DNA from: Lingula anatina
Lineage: Eukaryota; Brachiopoda; Lingulata; Lingulida; Lingulidae
DNA length: 63,461 nt
Reading direction: 5' to 3'
Assembly: GCF_001039355.2 (NCBI RefSeq)
Contig: NW_019775407.1
Location: forward strand, 366,624 to 430,084
The translations under genes were made by a program, and so were the position numbers. Under the pieces are notes generated by a model. It was not told the DNA's origin, did no database searches, and saw nothing but the letters and a program-made list of their open reading frames with translations. This document shows positions 37,156 to 49,300 of the stretch, one piece after another (the stretch's first letter is position 1; each line of letters opens with the position of its first letter).

Positions 37156-37318
37156 GGGGCGGATTTAGGCCGTCTTCTGGGTCTTCTGGAAGACGGTCAG
37201 ATTTTCAAGTTTACATTGGCGGATATCTAAATTTTTCTGTTGGAAGACGGTCAAAATTGGAGGATGAATCAACAAAGATAATTTGGAAGACAGTCAGTAA
37301 ATAGCTCTGAATCCGCCC
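37156..37318. mobile_element. hAT-like MITE with GGGGCGGAT termini
   Basis: Ends GGGGCGGATTTAGG on the left and, reverse-complemented, GGGGCGGATTCAGAG on the right. The inside repeats GGAAGACGGTCA several times. Flanks TGATTACT and TGGATTAT are similar but not identical. Class by terminal resemblance only. Confidence 0.6.
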
Positions 37319-38193
37319 CTGGATTATATATCAAATGTCATTATATCCTAAATAGGTTCTTATTACCGTCAACTGAAATGAAACTTGTTGAAATTTGGTC
37401 AAAATCGTACGAGTTCACAGCACTAAGATCAGGGCGTTTTATTGGTTTTATTGGTTGTTTGGAGTTAACTTAAATGCTTGAAAACTAATTTTCAGTTTTG
37501 CAGCATGGGCACAAAAATGACAAGATCTGAAAAATTTATCCATCATGTTTTTTTATTGAATTGAGTATCTTTCATTTATTATTATAAAGGCTAATTTAAT
37601 TCATTATTATAAAGGATCATTTAAAAGTCAATGGCAATACCATGCTTGTAGAAACCATTTGTTTTTTTCTGATTGTCTCTTTTTCTGGCTGCAATTTGTA
37701 AACAATTCCATTTCAAACAATTCCAATTATAATTATTTTATAATGAATAAATATATAAAAATATACAATTTGCTTTTAGTCTGCAAAACAAGATGGCTTT
37801 CCCTTTGTCAATATAGCTTTCAAAAAAAAATTCTGATCTCAGTCAAAGTCAATAATACTTTAATATGATTATCTACTCAGCATGAATGGAAAATAATAAA
37901 ATATTCAGTGCTTTTGAAATTATCACAGCTTGTGCATCAACTAGTCTTATCTTCCATTTTCCACAATATTCCAAATATCACATGAAATAAAACTAACGCC
38001 TCATATCACAAATTCATTTATACCTCACTATAATGCTTGATTATGCAACACAGATTGCTCTCAAAATTAGACAAACAATTAATATTGTTAACACATTATA
38101 CAATTATCAAAATATGGCACACCAGTGGCAGTCTCTTTGTCTGTTTGTCCCTGAGTGACTCACTCTGTTTTGGATTGCCTGCAAGTTCTTTTA

Positions 38194-38443
38194 GGGAGCA
38201 TTCAGATGAACTCATTGTACTAGCTTGATTGATCCAACTCTGGGGGAGATTCTTTCTAAGTGCAATCACTGTAATTGGTTTAAGTGTCTGACATGCCTCC
38301 TCGGGTTGAAAGGGGGTAATTAACTAATTAACTAGCTACTCAAGGAGGTGTGTCAGACAATTAAGTTGAATACATTGAATCGTGAGAATTCCTGCAGAGT
38401 TGGATTGATCCAGCTGGTACTATTTTTGAATTTGACTACAGTC
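38194..38443. mobile_element. Family-P MITE downstream of AADAC D (copy 2)
   Basis: Palindromic, with left terminus GGGAGCATTCAGATG, flanked by TTA on both sides (38191-38193 and 38444-38446). Arms share the TTGATCCAACTCTG/GTTGGATTGATCC and GTGTCTGACA/TGTCAGACA blocks. It abuts the next copy, the two sharing one TTA. Confidence 0.75.
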
Positions 38444-38446
38444 TTA

Positions 38447-38694
38447 AACTGCATTCCCACAGATTTAGATCAATCCATCTGGATCGACCTAACTCCCTGG
38501 GGGTTCACGCTAAATTGCTGTCAGCTCAAGAGGCTTAAATGTTTGTCACGCCTTCTGAATCAGCTAGGGTAAAGATAATTACCCCCTAACAGCTTTACTA
38601 GGCTTGACAGACATTTAAGCAGGCCAAGTTGACAGCAATTTAGTGAGACTCCCCAGGGGGATAGATCGATCTAAATATCTGTGTGAATGATCTT
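38447..38694. mobile_element. Family-P MITE downstream of AADAC D (copy 3)
   Basis: Near-perfect palindrome: ATTTAGATC, CCCTGGGGG, TAAATTGCTGTCA and GACA-TTTAAGC blocks recur in inverse. TTA flanks at 38444-38446 and 38695-38697. Confidence 0.82.
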
Positions 38695-39346
38695 TTAGTC
38701 ACTACTGAGAGATAGTTTCGTATTATTACATTTCAAAGCCAGTGCATTATCAATCTGAATACATAATATTTACTTTAAAATGTTCATGTAAAAAGTGTAT
38801 AAATTATAAAATACAAAAGATACAATGATTAAAGCTTGTAAAAAAGATAATAACAGTGATAACATAACAGTTAACTTTAACAATTTAAACAATGAAAGAT
38901 TTAACTACAGTGGACTCTTCATATTAACACATCATCTGTTCTTTCTAATCACTGTTATTCTCGAACAAATATCTTGGAACAAATTTCTTTCCTTGATATT
39001 AGTTGGTACATGAATATCAATTTACTCAAGTGTTTGTGTAACTCAGTAAATTTTCCAGGCCAAGTGGGCCCAGTTTTATGCAAAGCCAACTATTATATGT
39101 ACTGCACCTTAGCCTTTTGAAAATTAATATGTCATCACATAATCAGAACAAATGTTTGCATTGTAATTTTAAATACAGAAGAAGGTGCAATTGCTAGCTA
39201 GTATTTGAATGACTCAACTATTGGATAAATATTCTTTTTATCCTTTTGAAGTTTTCCCTCCCCCAATCACAATTTCTGATCTGAAAGTTTAAGATTTATT
39301 ACTGTAACCTTAGCTTAAACATGTTGTAAAGCATTTTTTAAATTTA

Positions 39347-42300
39347 TTACACATGTTTCAAACAAACCAAAACATCTCTGTGAACTTGTGCAAACATTTT
39401 CATGTGACTGTGTGGTTCAATGAAAATCCCGTGGAATATCTTGTAATGGTGGTGTGTAACCTTGACCTTCGCCTCCTCTAAACGCCTTTTGAACAACAAA
39501 CCATCGTCCCTCAAGATGTCATATTCTGCAGTGATGAGGCACGCCTCAGGGACCCCCTGCAGAGTCTCAGCCATGACCGGACTGAAATATGGATCCATCA
39601 CTACACGTTCAAATTCTGCAGAAATAGGTGGCTTTGACAAGCCTTGGTTTTTGCATGGTTTATAGTCCTTTGGAATATACTTCTCCTCCAGTAATGAAGG
39701 ATGCACAAACTCTCTTCCTCTCCTTAGAGCCTGCCCTGAAAGGTGCTGGTTGTTGAGCAGCAGGTTCAATTGGTTAACATCTGCATTTGCAACCCCTAAG
39801 GAGTAGGACAACCAAAATTTCACCATGAGTTCAGTCTTTAAAATAATGCCGAGTTTGCTGTTCTGCTGCGCTGAGGGGAGCTGATTGTCTATGGCCTGGA
39901 GAGCAGGGTAGATAAGGAGTTGTTGTTTTAGAACTGGCGTCACATTCTGGTCTCTGAGTTTCAGTGCAACTGCTGCTGCTAAGTTACCACCGGCACTGTC
40001 ACCTGTAATGTGTCAATATCATATTCTTATCAGACAATATCATTTTATTTCTTTAAAAAAAATTTGTCTCATTTAGTTATTGTCTTCTAATAGCTGAATT
40101 TCAAACATTCAATTTGCATTGAAATAAAAAGAAACTGACACCAATAAATCTCAGGATTGTTTGCTTTTCATATGGTCCTTATACATGTAATATACAACTT
40201 TCTCTGAAAGCTAAATAAATAAAGAAATAAAAAGGTCTTGTGCTATGACAAAAGAATACAATGATTTATTAGCTACCCATTTTGTTACGCTTTAAGACTG
40301 TGTTCTCATAACTTTATTGTACTAGCAGGATCGATCTATCTCTGCGAAGATATACTAGCTCAGGTGTAGTGAATGTGATCAGCTTAATTTTCTGGTACGC
40401 CTCCTCGCAAGCGACATGGACAACATCATGGAGCACAATGTTTTCCCGAATTAATTTTAAGTACTGCAGCATGAGTACATGTACTTTAAGTTATGAGAGG
40501 ATGAGCCAGACATTTAAGCTGCTAAAACTACATGCAATTTAGCGAAAATCCCCGGGGAGTTAGATCCATCCAGCTAGTATATGATAAGAATAAGGGAACA
40601 GTCCCTTACCTCCCACAGCCACTCTGTTGGGGTCCACATTATACTTAACAGAATTCTCCAGCAGATACACAGTCACTGCCATACTGTCCTCCAAACCAGC
40701 TGGGTATTTGTGTTCTGGGGCCAACCGATAACTACAAAAGGAAACATTCAACCAAAATAATCCATAATCTATCAATAAGGCAAATGATTGTCTTCTCCCA
40801 ATGACTATACTGTACTTGTTCACTGTTTCTTCCCTATTAGCAAAAATTCAGGCCATTAGGCTGTGTTCAGATAAAAAGTTATCAGTCCAGCAGGATTGAT
40901 CTGTCTCAGCCCGGATTCTCGCTACACCGCAGTCGACGTATAATCAGCTAAATTGTCTGGCAAGCCCCTCATAATTTAAAGTACATGTACTTGGGTATAT
41001 TCACAAACTGTGGTCCATGACGTTGTTCATGTTGCTTTGCGAAGGAGCATGCCAGACAATATCAGTTTATTGCATTCAGCGAGAGCCCCTGTGGAGTTGG
41101 ATCGATGTACACAGAGCAACAGTTTCATTGGGAATGAGCCCTAAAAGAAGAGATAATCTCCAGCTTATGGTACTTACTCGACAGAGACCACTACCATCCC
41201 CAGTTCTTCTGCAATGCTTCTTGTGATGCTGTCATATACAGCTAAGAAAATAAAAACTTTGATTTACATCAACATTTTTTAATATATGCTTACAGCATAG
41301 ACAGAAACAAGAGACAGAAGCAGAGACCAAGGCCCTGACCCCCCTTTCCAAAACAAAACTTATGACTTGGTCCCTTAATTCTGGAAAAACAACAGGCTAA
41401 TGTTTCTATTCCAAATTATCCAAAGAAAAGTTGGGTAGAATTGAAAAAACTAAAATCAATGCAAAATGGCACTCACTTACCAGAACTTCCCATTGTCCAA
41501 CCACCTCCATGTAAATATATGAGAGCAGGTCTTTTTCCTTTACTTTTATTGGGATCATATACTCGAACATTTACTCCATTAAACTTTGTTTTTGTAACCT
41601 GAAAGATTTACAACCTGGTAGTTATGAAAACAAACACTGATCAAAAACAATTGAGACTCCAGATAATAATAAAAAATATGCTAATTTAATTGATTTTCAC
41701 CTATTGGGCAATTTTTGTTAATATCGAGAAAAAGGTCTGCTCTTATGTAATTCAAGAATTCCTATGATGTGGTTGATTTCAGTATGTGGTGAATTAAGGT
41801 TTTACTAAGGTATTGTCTCTATTGTGTTGAAAGTTTTGAAACTTAAAGAAGAAATGAAAAATGTGTGATTTCACTTTAAATTTAATGCTATTAATGGCAT
41901 TGACATTTCACCCTTTATTAATGACCTAAGGTAACTCAATGCTAAATTGACTCTAGAATATTTTCACAACTTAATCTGGATATATAGGACATCACAGCTA
42001 CTCAACAAAGAATGCTGGAAAATGTACAAAGAAATATAGAACCTACCGGGTATATACAGTGCAGTTACCTATAGATGTTAGTCATAAGTCTGGAAGTACA
42101 TACTTATAAAACCTTCAAAACAAAAAAAAACACGCTATTTCTTCTACCTTTACAGTGGAGTTAGGGTCTGGAGGCACCATGTCTCCCACCTTCTCAAACA
42201 GGGCACGCAGCTGCTCCAGCTCTGTTCCATAACCCAGCTTCTCTCCCAGCCATAACTAAACAATAATGTTTATGACAAATACTGGTTAATCAAAAAAGTA

Positions 42301-45222
42301 AACAAAAAATAATCATAATTTTTAACTAGAGGATCAGAGAGGCGATACCGCCTCCGAATATTGTACCACCAGCTGGAGCAAGCGCATTCGTATAGACCCC
42401 CACATACACAAAATAAGGGACACAGCCACCAGTCTTATGCTTGACAAGCTATAAAAATGCAATCAACAAGAATTTTCAAAATACGCAAAAAATATATATA
42501 ACTTAAAATGGTACAATCGAAGTTAAGTTCATCGTAAGGTAGGTCAAAGGTCAATTTCAAGGNNNNNNNNNNNNNNNNNNNNNNNNNNNNNNNNNNNNNN
42601 NNNNNNNNNNNNNNNNNNNNNNNNNNNNNNNNNNNNNNNNNNNNNNNNNNNNNNNNNNNNNNNNNNNNNNNNNNNNNNNNNNNNNNNNNNNNNNNNNNNN
42701 NNNNNNNNNNNNNNNNNNNNNNNNNNNNNNNNNNNNNNNNNNNNNNNNNNNNNNNNNNNNNNNNNNNNNNNNNNNNNNNNNNNNNNNNNNNNNNNNNNNN
42801 NNNNNNNNNNNNNNNNNNNNNNNNNNNNNNNNNNNNNNNNNNNNNNNNNNNNNNNNNNNNNNNNNNNNNNNNNNNNNNNNNNNNNNNNNNNNNNNNNNNN
42901 NNNNNNNNNNNNNNNNNNNNNNNNNNNNNNNNNNNNNNNNNNNNNNNNNNNNNNNNNNNNNNNNNNNNNNNNNNNNNNNNNNNNNNNNNNNNNNNNNNNN
43001 NNNNNNNNNNNNNNNNNNNNNNNNNNNNNNNNNNNNNNNNNNNNNNNNNNNNNNNNNNNNNNNNNNNNNNNNNNNNNNNNNNNNNNNNNNNNNNNNNNNN
43101 NNNNNNNNNNNNNNNNNNNNNNNNNNNNNNNNNNNNNNNNNNNNNNNNNNNNNNNNNNNNNNNNNNNNNNNNNNNNNNNNNNNNNNNNNNNNNNNNNNNN
43201 NNNNNNNNNNNNNNNNNNNNNNNNNNNNNNNNNNNNNNNNNNNNNNNNNNNNNNNNNNNNNNNNNNNNNNNNNNNNNNNNNNNNNNNNNNNNNNNNNNNN
43301 NNNNNNNNNNNNNNNNNNNNNNNNNNNNNNNNNNNNNNNNNNNNNNNNNNNNNNNNNNNNNNNNNNNNNNNNNNNNNNNNNNNNNNNNNNNNNNNNNNNN
43401 NNNNNNNNNNNNNNNNNNNNNNNNNNNNNNNNNNNNNNNNNNNNNNNNNNNNNNNNNNNNNNNNNNNNNNNNNNNNNNNNNNNNNNNNNNNNNNNNNNNN
43501 NNNNNNNNNNNNNNNNNNNNNNNNNNNCTTCCTATTCAACTTCAATAGTAACTATGGACCTATCTCTGCCAGTTTTGGAGATATAAGGGACTAAATGTTA
43601 TAATTTCGGAGTTACCTTAATGTGCCATAAATTTCCTACAGAAAAAATTAATTAAAATAAAGAAAAGGTCATTTTGGTCAAAATTCTTGAAATGGGAGGT
43701 GCTCTGAAGTTCCAGAAGTTCAAATTTGATGAAATAATGTCATTTTTGACCACAAGTTGTCTGCTTTGCCAAGCCTTATGTTTTATTTTTCCAGAGTTCA
43801 AAATTTATTATCCATTACCGTACTGCACATTTTGCTTTCACCACCAATATGTACTTTTTGATACAGCGTAACTCGAAAACCGTATGGAATACAAAAAAAC
43901 GGAGACCACCTCCAGTGTTGGGCTTTACATGCTCTACAAAATGCAAAAAAGAATGGGTCTCTAGCATTAACGGTTCCCGAATTAGAGACAGTTTTCAGTT
44001 TCGGTATCTTATGGCCGCTACACCCGTGAAAATGCACCGATTGACCCCAAATTCACACAGATGAAAGATGACCTGAAGGGTAACATTTTCCAATAATATT
44101 ATTGGTTAAGTCTGTGTGGTGTCTGAATAACAGTGCAAATAAATTTTTTTTCGTAAAAAAATTCATTTTTTTGAAAATTTTTGCCCATTTGACCTTAAAA
44201 TAAAGGTCAAAGGTCAAATCCAAGGGCATATTTGAAATCTACACATATGACTTTTGGAAAGCCGTCTGTAGAAATTTTTCCCATAATTCCTTCCGTAGGG
44301 TAGATAATTAGCATTTAATTTTGCCATTTTTGGTCAAGGGTGCATTGCAATGAGTGCCACACCTAGACCCCAATACCGACAAATCCCAAATTTTACGTGG
44401 AACGAGTTGAGATTATAGGTGACCTAAATCCAAGAGATGGGTATGGGGGCCCTTACCGTCTAGGAGGAGAAGCGGTAACGGTAACATGGCGGCGGAGCCG
44501 GCGGAACGGACCGGACGGGACTAAAACCATGTGTACCGCCAGCACTAACGCTGGTGGTGCAATTAAATCAATTATCTTATGATGTTATTTTTAACTTATA
44601 TAGTTATACTTCATATTAATGTTTATTATAACCCAGATCTTCCTTCACAGCTCCTCCTTCAGCCAAAACTACACAATTATGTAAATAACATATACAAAAT
44701 GATGAACATTACAGAAAAGGGGATCTATAATAACATTGTCTTTAATGTACAAGTAGTGATCGATGGTATAATATTTAAAATAGCCCTTTGATGAAGGATC
44801 AAATACAAAATTAATGTATCATGCCTCATAATTAAGTAAAAAACATGTACTGTATATAGCTTTTTACATTTTTTTTTACCAATAATCTTAATTAATTATC
44901 GTAATCATTTTTGATTAAGGATGCAACTTACATTCCACTGATGTGATATTTCTTATTTCTATTCAAACAATATTGCCAAATACTGTATATTCAGTAACCA
45001 CAAGCTTTCCCAAACTTAATAATTAAAAAAAAAAAAAAAAACGCCTTCATTAAAATTTCACAAGATACTTACCAAATAAGGTCCTAGTTTTGTAGACCAT
45101 ATAATGGGCCTTATCTCCCAGGGATTATCAAAGTCATCAGGCACTGGGACATAGGCTATATAAGCCAAGCCTGCCACTGCCAGAGCAACAAGAAGTAAAC
45201 AGCGTGCTCCGCAGCACCTCAT
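39347..45222 (-). CDS. AADAC-like D: complete arylacetamide-deacetylase-family esterase
   Basis: Exons, high to low: 45073-45222, 42148-42255, 41481-41598, 41178-41241, 40610-40731, 39347-40002; every exon has the same length as in gene C, giving 405 residues. Signal anchor after MRCCGARC; YLHGGGWTMG oxyanion motif; [21 protein letters not shown] nucleophile; ITAEYDILRDDG acid; KIFHGIF histidine. Differences from C are scattered, with the frame intact, so both are probably active. The C-terminal 35 residues differ most (for example IEPHSHMKMF). Intron 1 has swollen to 2.8 kb through a Helentron-like element with an assembly gap, and introns 4 and 5 each hold a family-P MITE, the latter inside the donor. 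The gene faces CENP-I head-to-head. Confidence 0.95.
40295..40605. mobile_element. Family-P MITE in the AADAC D exon-5 splice donor
   Basis: 311 bp; the right terminus, reverse-complemented, is GGGACTGTTCCC and the left is AGACTGTGTTCTC. Inner arms carry TACTAGC.GGATCGATC and its inverse. TTA lies at 40292-40294 and 40606-40608; in the gene's direction these are TAA, and the right one is donor +2 to +4. The empty site would read GTAAAGCG, against GTAAGTGTG in gene C. Confidence 0.83.
40859..41141. mobile_element. Family-P MITE in AADAC D intron 4
   Basis: Left end GGCTGTGTTCAG, right end GGGCTCATTCCC when reversed. Arms share GGATTGATC/GATCGATG, CTCGCT and GTCTGGC blocks. The flanks are TTA and TAA, not a clean duplication. 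It ends about 35 bases from the exon 4 donor and does not touch it. Confidence 0.72.
42325..44564 (+). mobile_element. Helentron/HINE-like element, copy 2, in AADAC D intron 1
   Basis: Same start (ACTAGAGGATCAGAGAGGCG with the GAGGCG-ATAC-CGCCTC hairpin), same subterminal inverted pair, and same right end (GCTGGTGGTGCAATT) as copy 1. After the gap the core unit resumes (CCTATTCAACTTCAATAG), followed by a non-repeated tail not present in copy 1's visible part. Perfect AGGTCAAAGGTCA occurs at 42541-42553 and 44204-44216. Confidence 0.75.
42563..43527. other. Assembly gap (965 N)
   Basis: Run of N flanked on both sides by core-repeat sequence of the mobile element. Confidence 1.
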
Positions 45223-46360
45223 TTCAGACCTTGGTAATTAAAACACATCTGATTATCAGATTTACATACTACCAACGCATTTATAATGAAAATATATCAA
45301 ATAAATATTGACTTGTAGGAACCGGGGTAATCTGATAATCGAAGTCAGAGGTACAGGTTCAGTACAACGTTAGCGGTTCGTTAAAACGGTCCACGGGTCC
45401 ACAGTACAATGTTCATTTCAACTTCCAAGTTAAATTATTAGTAAAAGAAATGACTAGTGGGATATTTGACTTGCAAACGTTTGCATTCACATACAAATAA
45501 TAAGAAAAAAGAGCCAGTAATCAATGCCATCAAAAATAACTTGTTGCTGTTAATCAACATATACTTACAGGACAAACAGTGCACATGACTTGACCTATAT
45601 CCAGTGACCTCCAGTGACCTATATTCATCTGTTGTCCTCCTCGTTCCAAAAATAGTAAATCTCGAGTGATAATTCGAGATTTCAGGATTTTAGGTGAAGG
45701 TCATTATAGTATTTTGAATTTCATCGCGGGTTACGATCATTTAATATGGTTAAATAGAACTAAGAAGGTAAGTTATTTACAAAACCGAAAGCTAATGATT
45801 TTATATTTCAGAAAATGATGAAGTATTTGTAGAGGTCTGTTTGAGAAAAAGCTGGTCGATTAAAACATTCTTCGTTTAGAAACCCAATGACATTTGAAAG
45901 TTATCCAAACCTACTGTAGATTTTTGCGCCAAATCCCAATTTTCATTAAAAATGCAGTATTCTACAAGTTCTCTTAAGATCACGAATCATTGTTCAATAT
46001 TTTATATCATTTCTAGTTGAATTATGCTGTTCTAAGTGTCCGCTATAGTCTGACAATCAGAAGAAAAATTGAAATCAGATCCTTTATTTGAGGTTTTTAA
46101 ATTCATTTACAATGCCTAAATTTGTGATATTTTCAAATGCAAACAGTGTACCTCTGAGCTTTATTTTCTCTATGATGTATGCAGATTGACTATTCTAAAA
46201 TTAACCGTTTCTGGTCTTCTTTTATAAATGTTTTATGGTCCACAATGGAAATGTACATGTTTCAATTTTTTGTGTTATACACTGCAGACTGTACATATAT
46301 TTATCAATTTTTTAATATTTTTATTTTTAATAGCAAATAAATCATATCATTTCATATCAG
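45223..46360. promoter_or_regulatory. AADAC D / CENP-I divergent region
   Basis: 1.14 kb between the AADAC D start codon and the first CENP-I coding exon. The CENP-I ATG exon begins with an acceptor (TATCAG at 46355-46360), so at least one untranslated CENP-I exon lies upstream, most simply in this interval. Part of it (45580-46125) recurs upstream of gene C. Confidence 0.6.
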
Positions 46361-46371
46361 GATCCACAGCA

Positions 46372-49300
46372 ATGTCCACCAGGCCATCATCTGGGAAGCA
46401 AACAAATAAGTCCAAAGACAAGAGATCCACAGCTGAGCACAGGCACAGTGAAGATCATGAACAAAGAAACCTCGATGATGCAGTGGCCTACTTCACAAAT
46501 GGTAAGCAATTCAATTTTGGATAATTATCATCATCATCATCTATGGACCAGCTGTTACCATATCTACCTCTATGATACTCACACCCCATAGTTTTTTTTT
46601 CAGCTCATCACTGTATCACTTTTTAGGCATTCCTTTTCCACCATCAGTGTTTACTAACTACTCTAAATGTGGCATAATATATTTTAATATGGATACTTTG
46701 TGACACAAGAAAAAAGTGGTATTTAGTGAACTATGCATCTAACTTTATGAGTTCATCCAATCTAATTTTCAAGTGATTCACAGCAAGTCCCTTATAAAGG
46801 GATGGAGTACTTACTAGTACACTAGTAAGGCTTGGTACATGTAATTGAAGCTAAACTTATGACACTCATCTTCTCATAATGCTATTTTGTATATTTCAGC
46901 CCAAAAATATCAAAAATTTTCATCAAAGAATATTTGTTAATTTCCTTTTTTCAGAGGACTCTAGCACCAAGGTACGTAACAACCTGCCACTGTCCCTGTC
47001 ACTGGAGACTATAGAGGACCAGGCTAAGGACAATGGGCTGGGGACAGAGCATATAGAGGCACTAGTGGATGTGGCAGCCTCCTCTAGGTTCCGTAAGTGT
47101 TACATATGAGTTGGGGAAAGGGGTGTAAGTGTCTGGGGTAGTGATGACATTTGCTAGTTTATCAAGTGCTAAAACTGGCATAAATTGGCTGAACAAAATA
47201 GGGTTGATTTGGCTTAGTCAAATTTAAACAATTTGGAGAAAAAAATGATAAAAAAGTAGGCTATTGATTTTGCTAAGTATAAAAAAAATTGCTGGTGCTG
47301 CCCCATTGTTCGACGTGGCAACATCTTCTAGATTCTGTAAATATTAGATATGAGTTGAGGAGGTGTGTGAATGACATGGCAAGATTTTCTAGATTTAATA
47401 AATACAACTAAGGGCTCATTTCCAATGTGTTATCAAACCATATAGATGGATCCAACTACACAGGGATTCTCAATGAATGCAGTCAGTAAAAAAACTAACC
47501 TGTCTCCTTTTGTTTCCAATGATTGCATTTAGAGTCCCCTAAAATTGGATCCATCTACTAGTATATAGATTGATAGTTTATGGGGAAGAGCCCTAAGAGC
47601 CAAGGTGTTGTGCATATGCATGGCTTAGGAGATTCCTCTAGATTTAGTAAATATTGGATACAGTTATGTGTCAGGGTGGTGGATGTTGTACTTATAGAAC
47701 ATTGCAAAATATATAGACATTGGTTATAATAATAAATTACAAGTAAGCTTTATGTATTTCTTTCAGCTGACAGTGTCAACATACGGCTGATCAAGAGCCT
47801 GATTCCTAATGACAAGGTGACAGCAGAGTCCTTCCTCACAGCAGTCTCTTGGATGTGTACCAATAAACCTTCATCTAATGTACAGGTATGCCTTCTTCTC
47901 ATCTTACGGTTATATCCATGTTATCTACGCATGCCACAACTTTTGTGTGTCCCATATCTTATTTCACAAACATTTAATAACAGATCAGTGTCAGTTATTT
48001 AACAACCCCTGTCTCTGCTCCACCTCAAATCCACCCACACCAACCTTAGGGATCTGTATTTTATACCTTGGTCTTGGTAACCAAATGTGATAAGCATGGC
48101 TGGGATACAGGCATGATGTGGTACCTAAGACTCAAGACTTAGTACTAAGTACTTAAGAAAGGGAACTGTAAAATGTGATTTGTTTTCATCCTGCCCTGAA
48201 TTTCAGAGTTTCCTAAAATTAATTTCTCACTCAACTAGTTCCTTGAAATGACGGAAAAACACACTGAAGTCAGAAGCACATTTCTAGTATAATCTGTTGA
48301 AGTGGGGGTGTTTTATGATAAAGTATTTCAGATTAATCCAGAAATGAAAATATTAAGTTGGTATTTTTACACCACTAGAACTCTCCATATAGAGCTGTGT
48401 CTTTATCACTTGCATTTTCAAGTTTTAATAAAAGTCCACTTTCATCACTGTAAGTGGCATTGTTCTTTATTTCAGTCTATGTTGATACGGTGGATGATCA
48501 TTGTCTATGACCTGGTGGAGGAGCAGCAGAAGGTGCAGACTCTATATGGAATGATCTTCTTCTTCACTGAGAATGAAACCATGGTATGTAACAACTGGTC
48601 TACTCTGGAGGATGAGGGGGTTTGTTAAGGGGGGTGGGCACAGGGATAAAAAATAGACATCGGTCAATTATCCAGATTTGGGTCAAACTAAGCCGTTAGG
48701 TGACCTCACCGAAAGTGGGTAACTGTATATCATTATACTTAAATTTACTGGGGGGGGGGGGGGGGTATGGTATGGGGTTCATGAAAAAATCCGATTGAGC
48801 AAGGTGTCATGTCCCCTCAGTACATTACTGCATAACAAAATACCTTTTAATGTTTTAGCTCCATTTAAATTTGTGATGTTAAATTGTTTTCTAGCTGCTG
48901 TACTGGCTTACCAGGAGGAGAGATGTGTTTATTTTTTTAATCTGTAACTGATAATCTGTAAAGCATTTGTGTCTCACCAGTTTGTATTTGTCTAAATCTA
49001 TGTGGGTTATATTTATTATATTGATATTGCAGTGTCCACATGTATGCCAGCTCCTGTATCTGATGACCAGGAAGGAAGATGTCCGCATGTTTAGGATCAG
49101 ACATCTGCTCAACTTGCAACTGAAGATGGTAAAGTACTGTTATTGTTTAATACTTAAAACAAAAATAAACTTGAGGCTTTCTTAGGTATTGTTGCTGATA
49201 TAGTGTCTCTGTCAAATGGGGTTCTTAAAGCTTGCTCCTTGCATAGTCCAATTTTTGAAGAAAGACAAATGAAAATGTTTTTCGTGGTTGACCTGTAACT

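Noticed and set aside
40859-41141. Family-P MITE in AADAC D intron 4 as a fourth donor insertion
   Set aside because: The element ends about 35 bases from the donor, which remains a separate GTAAGT.
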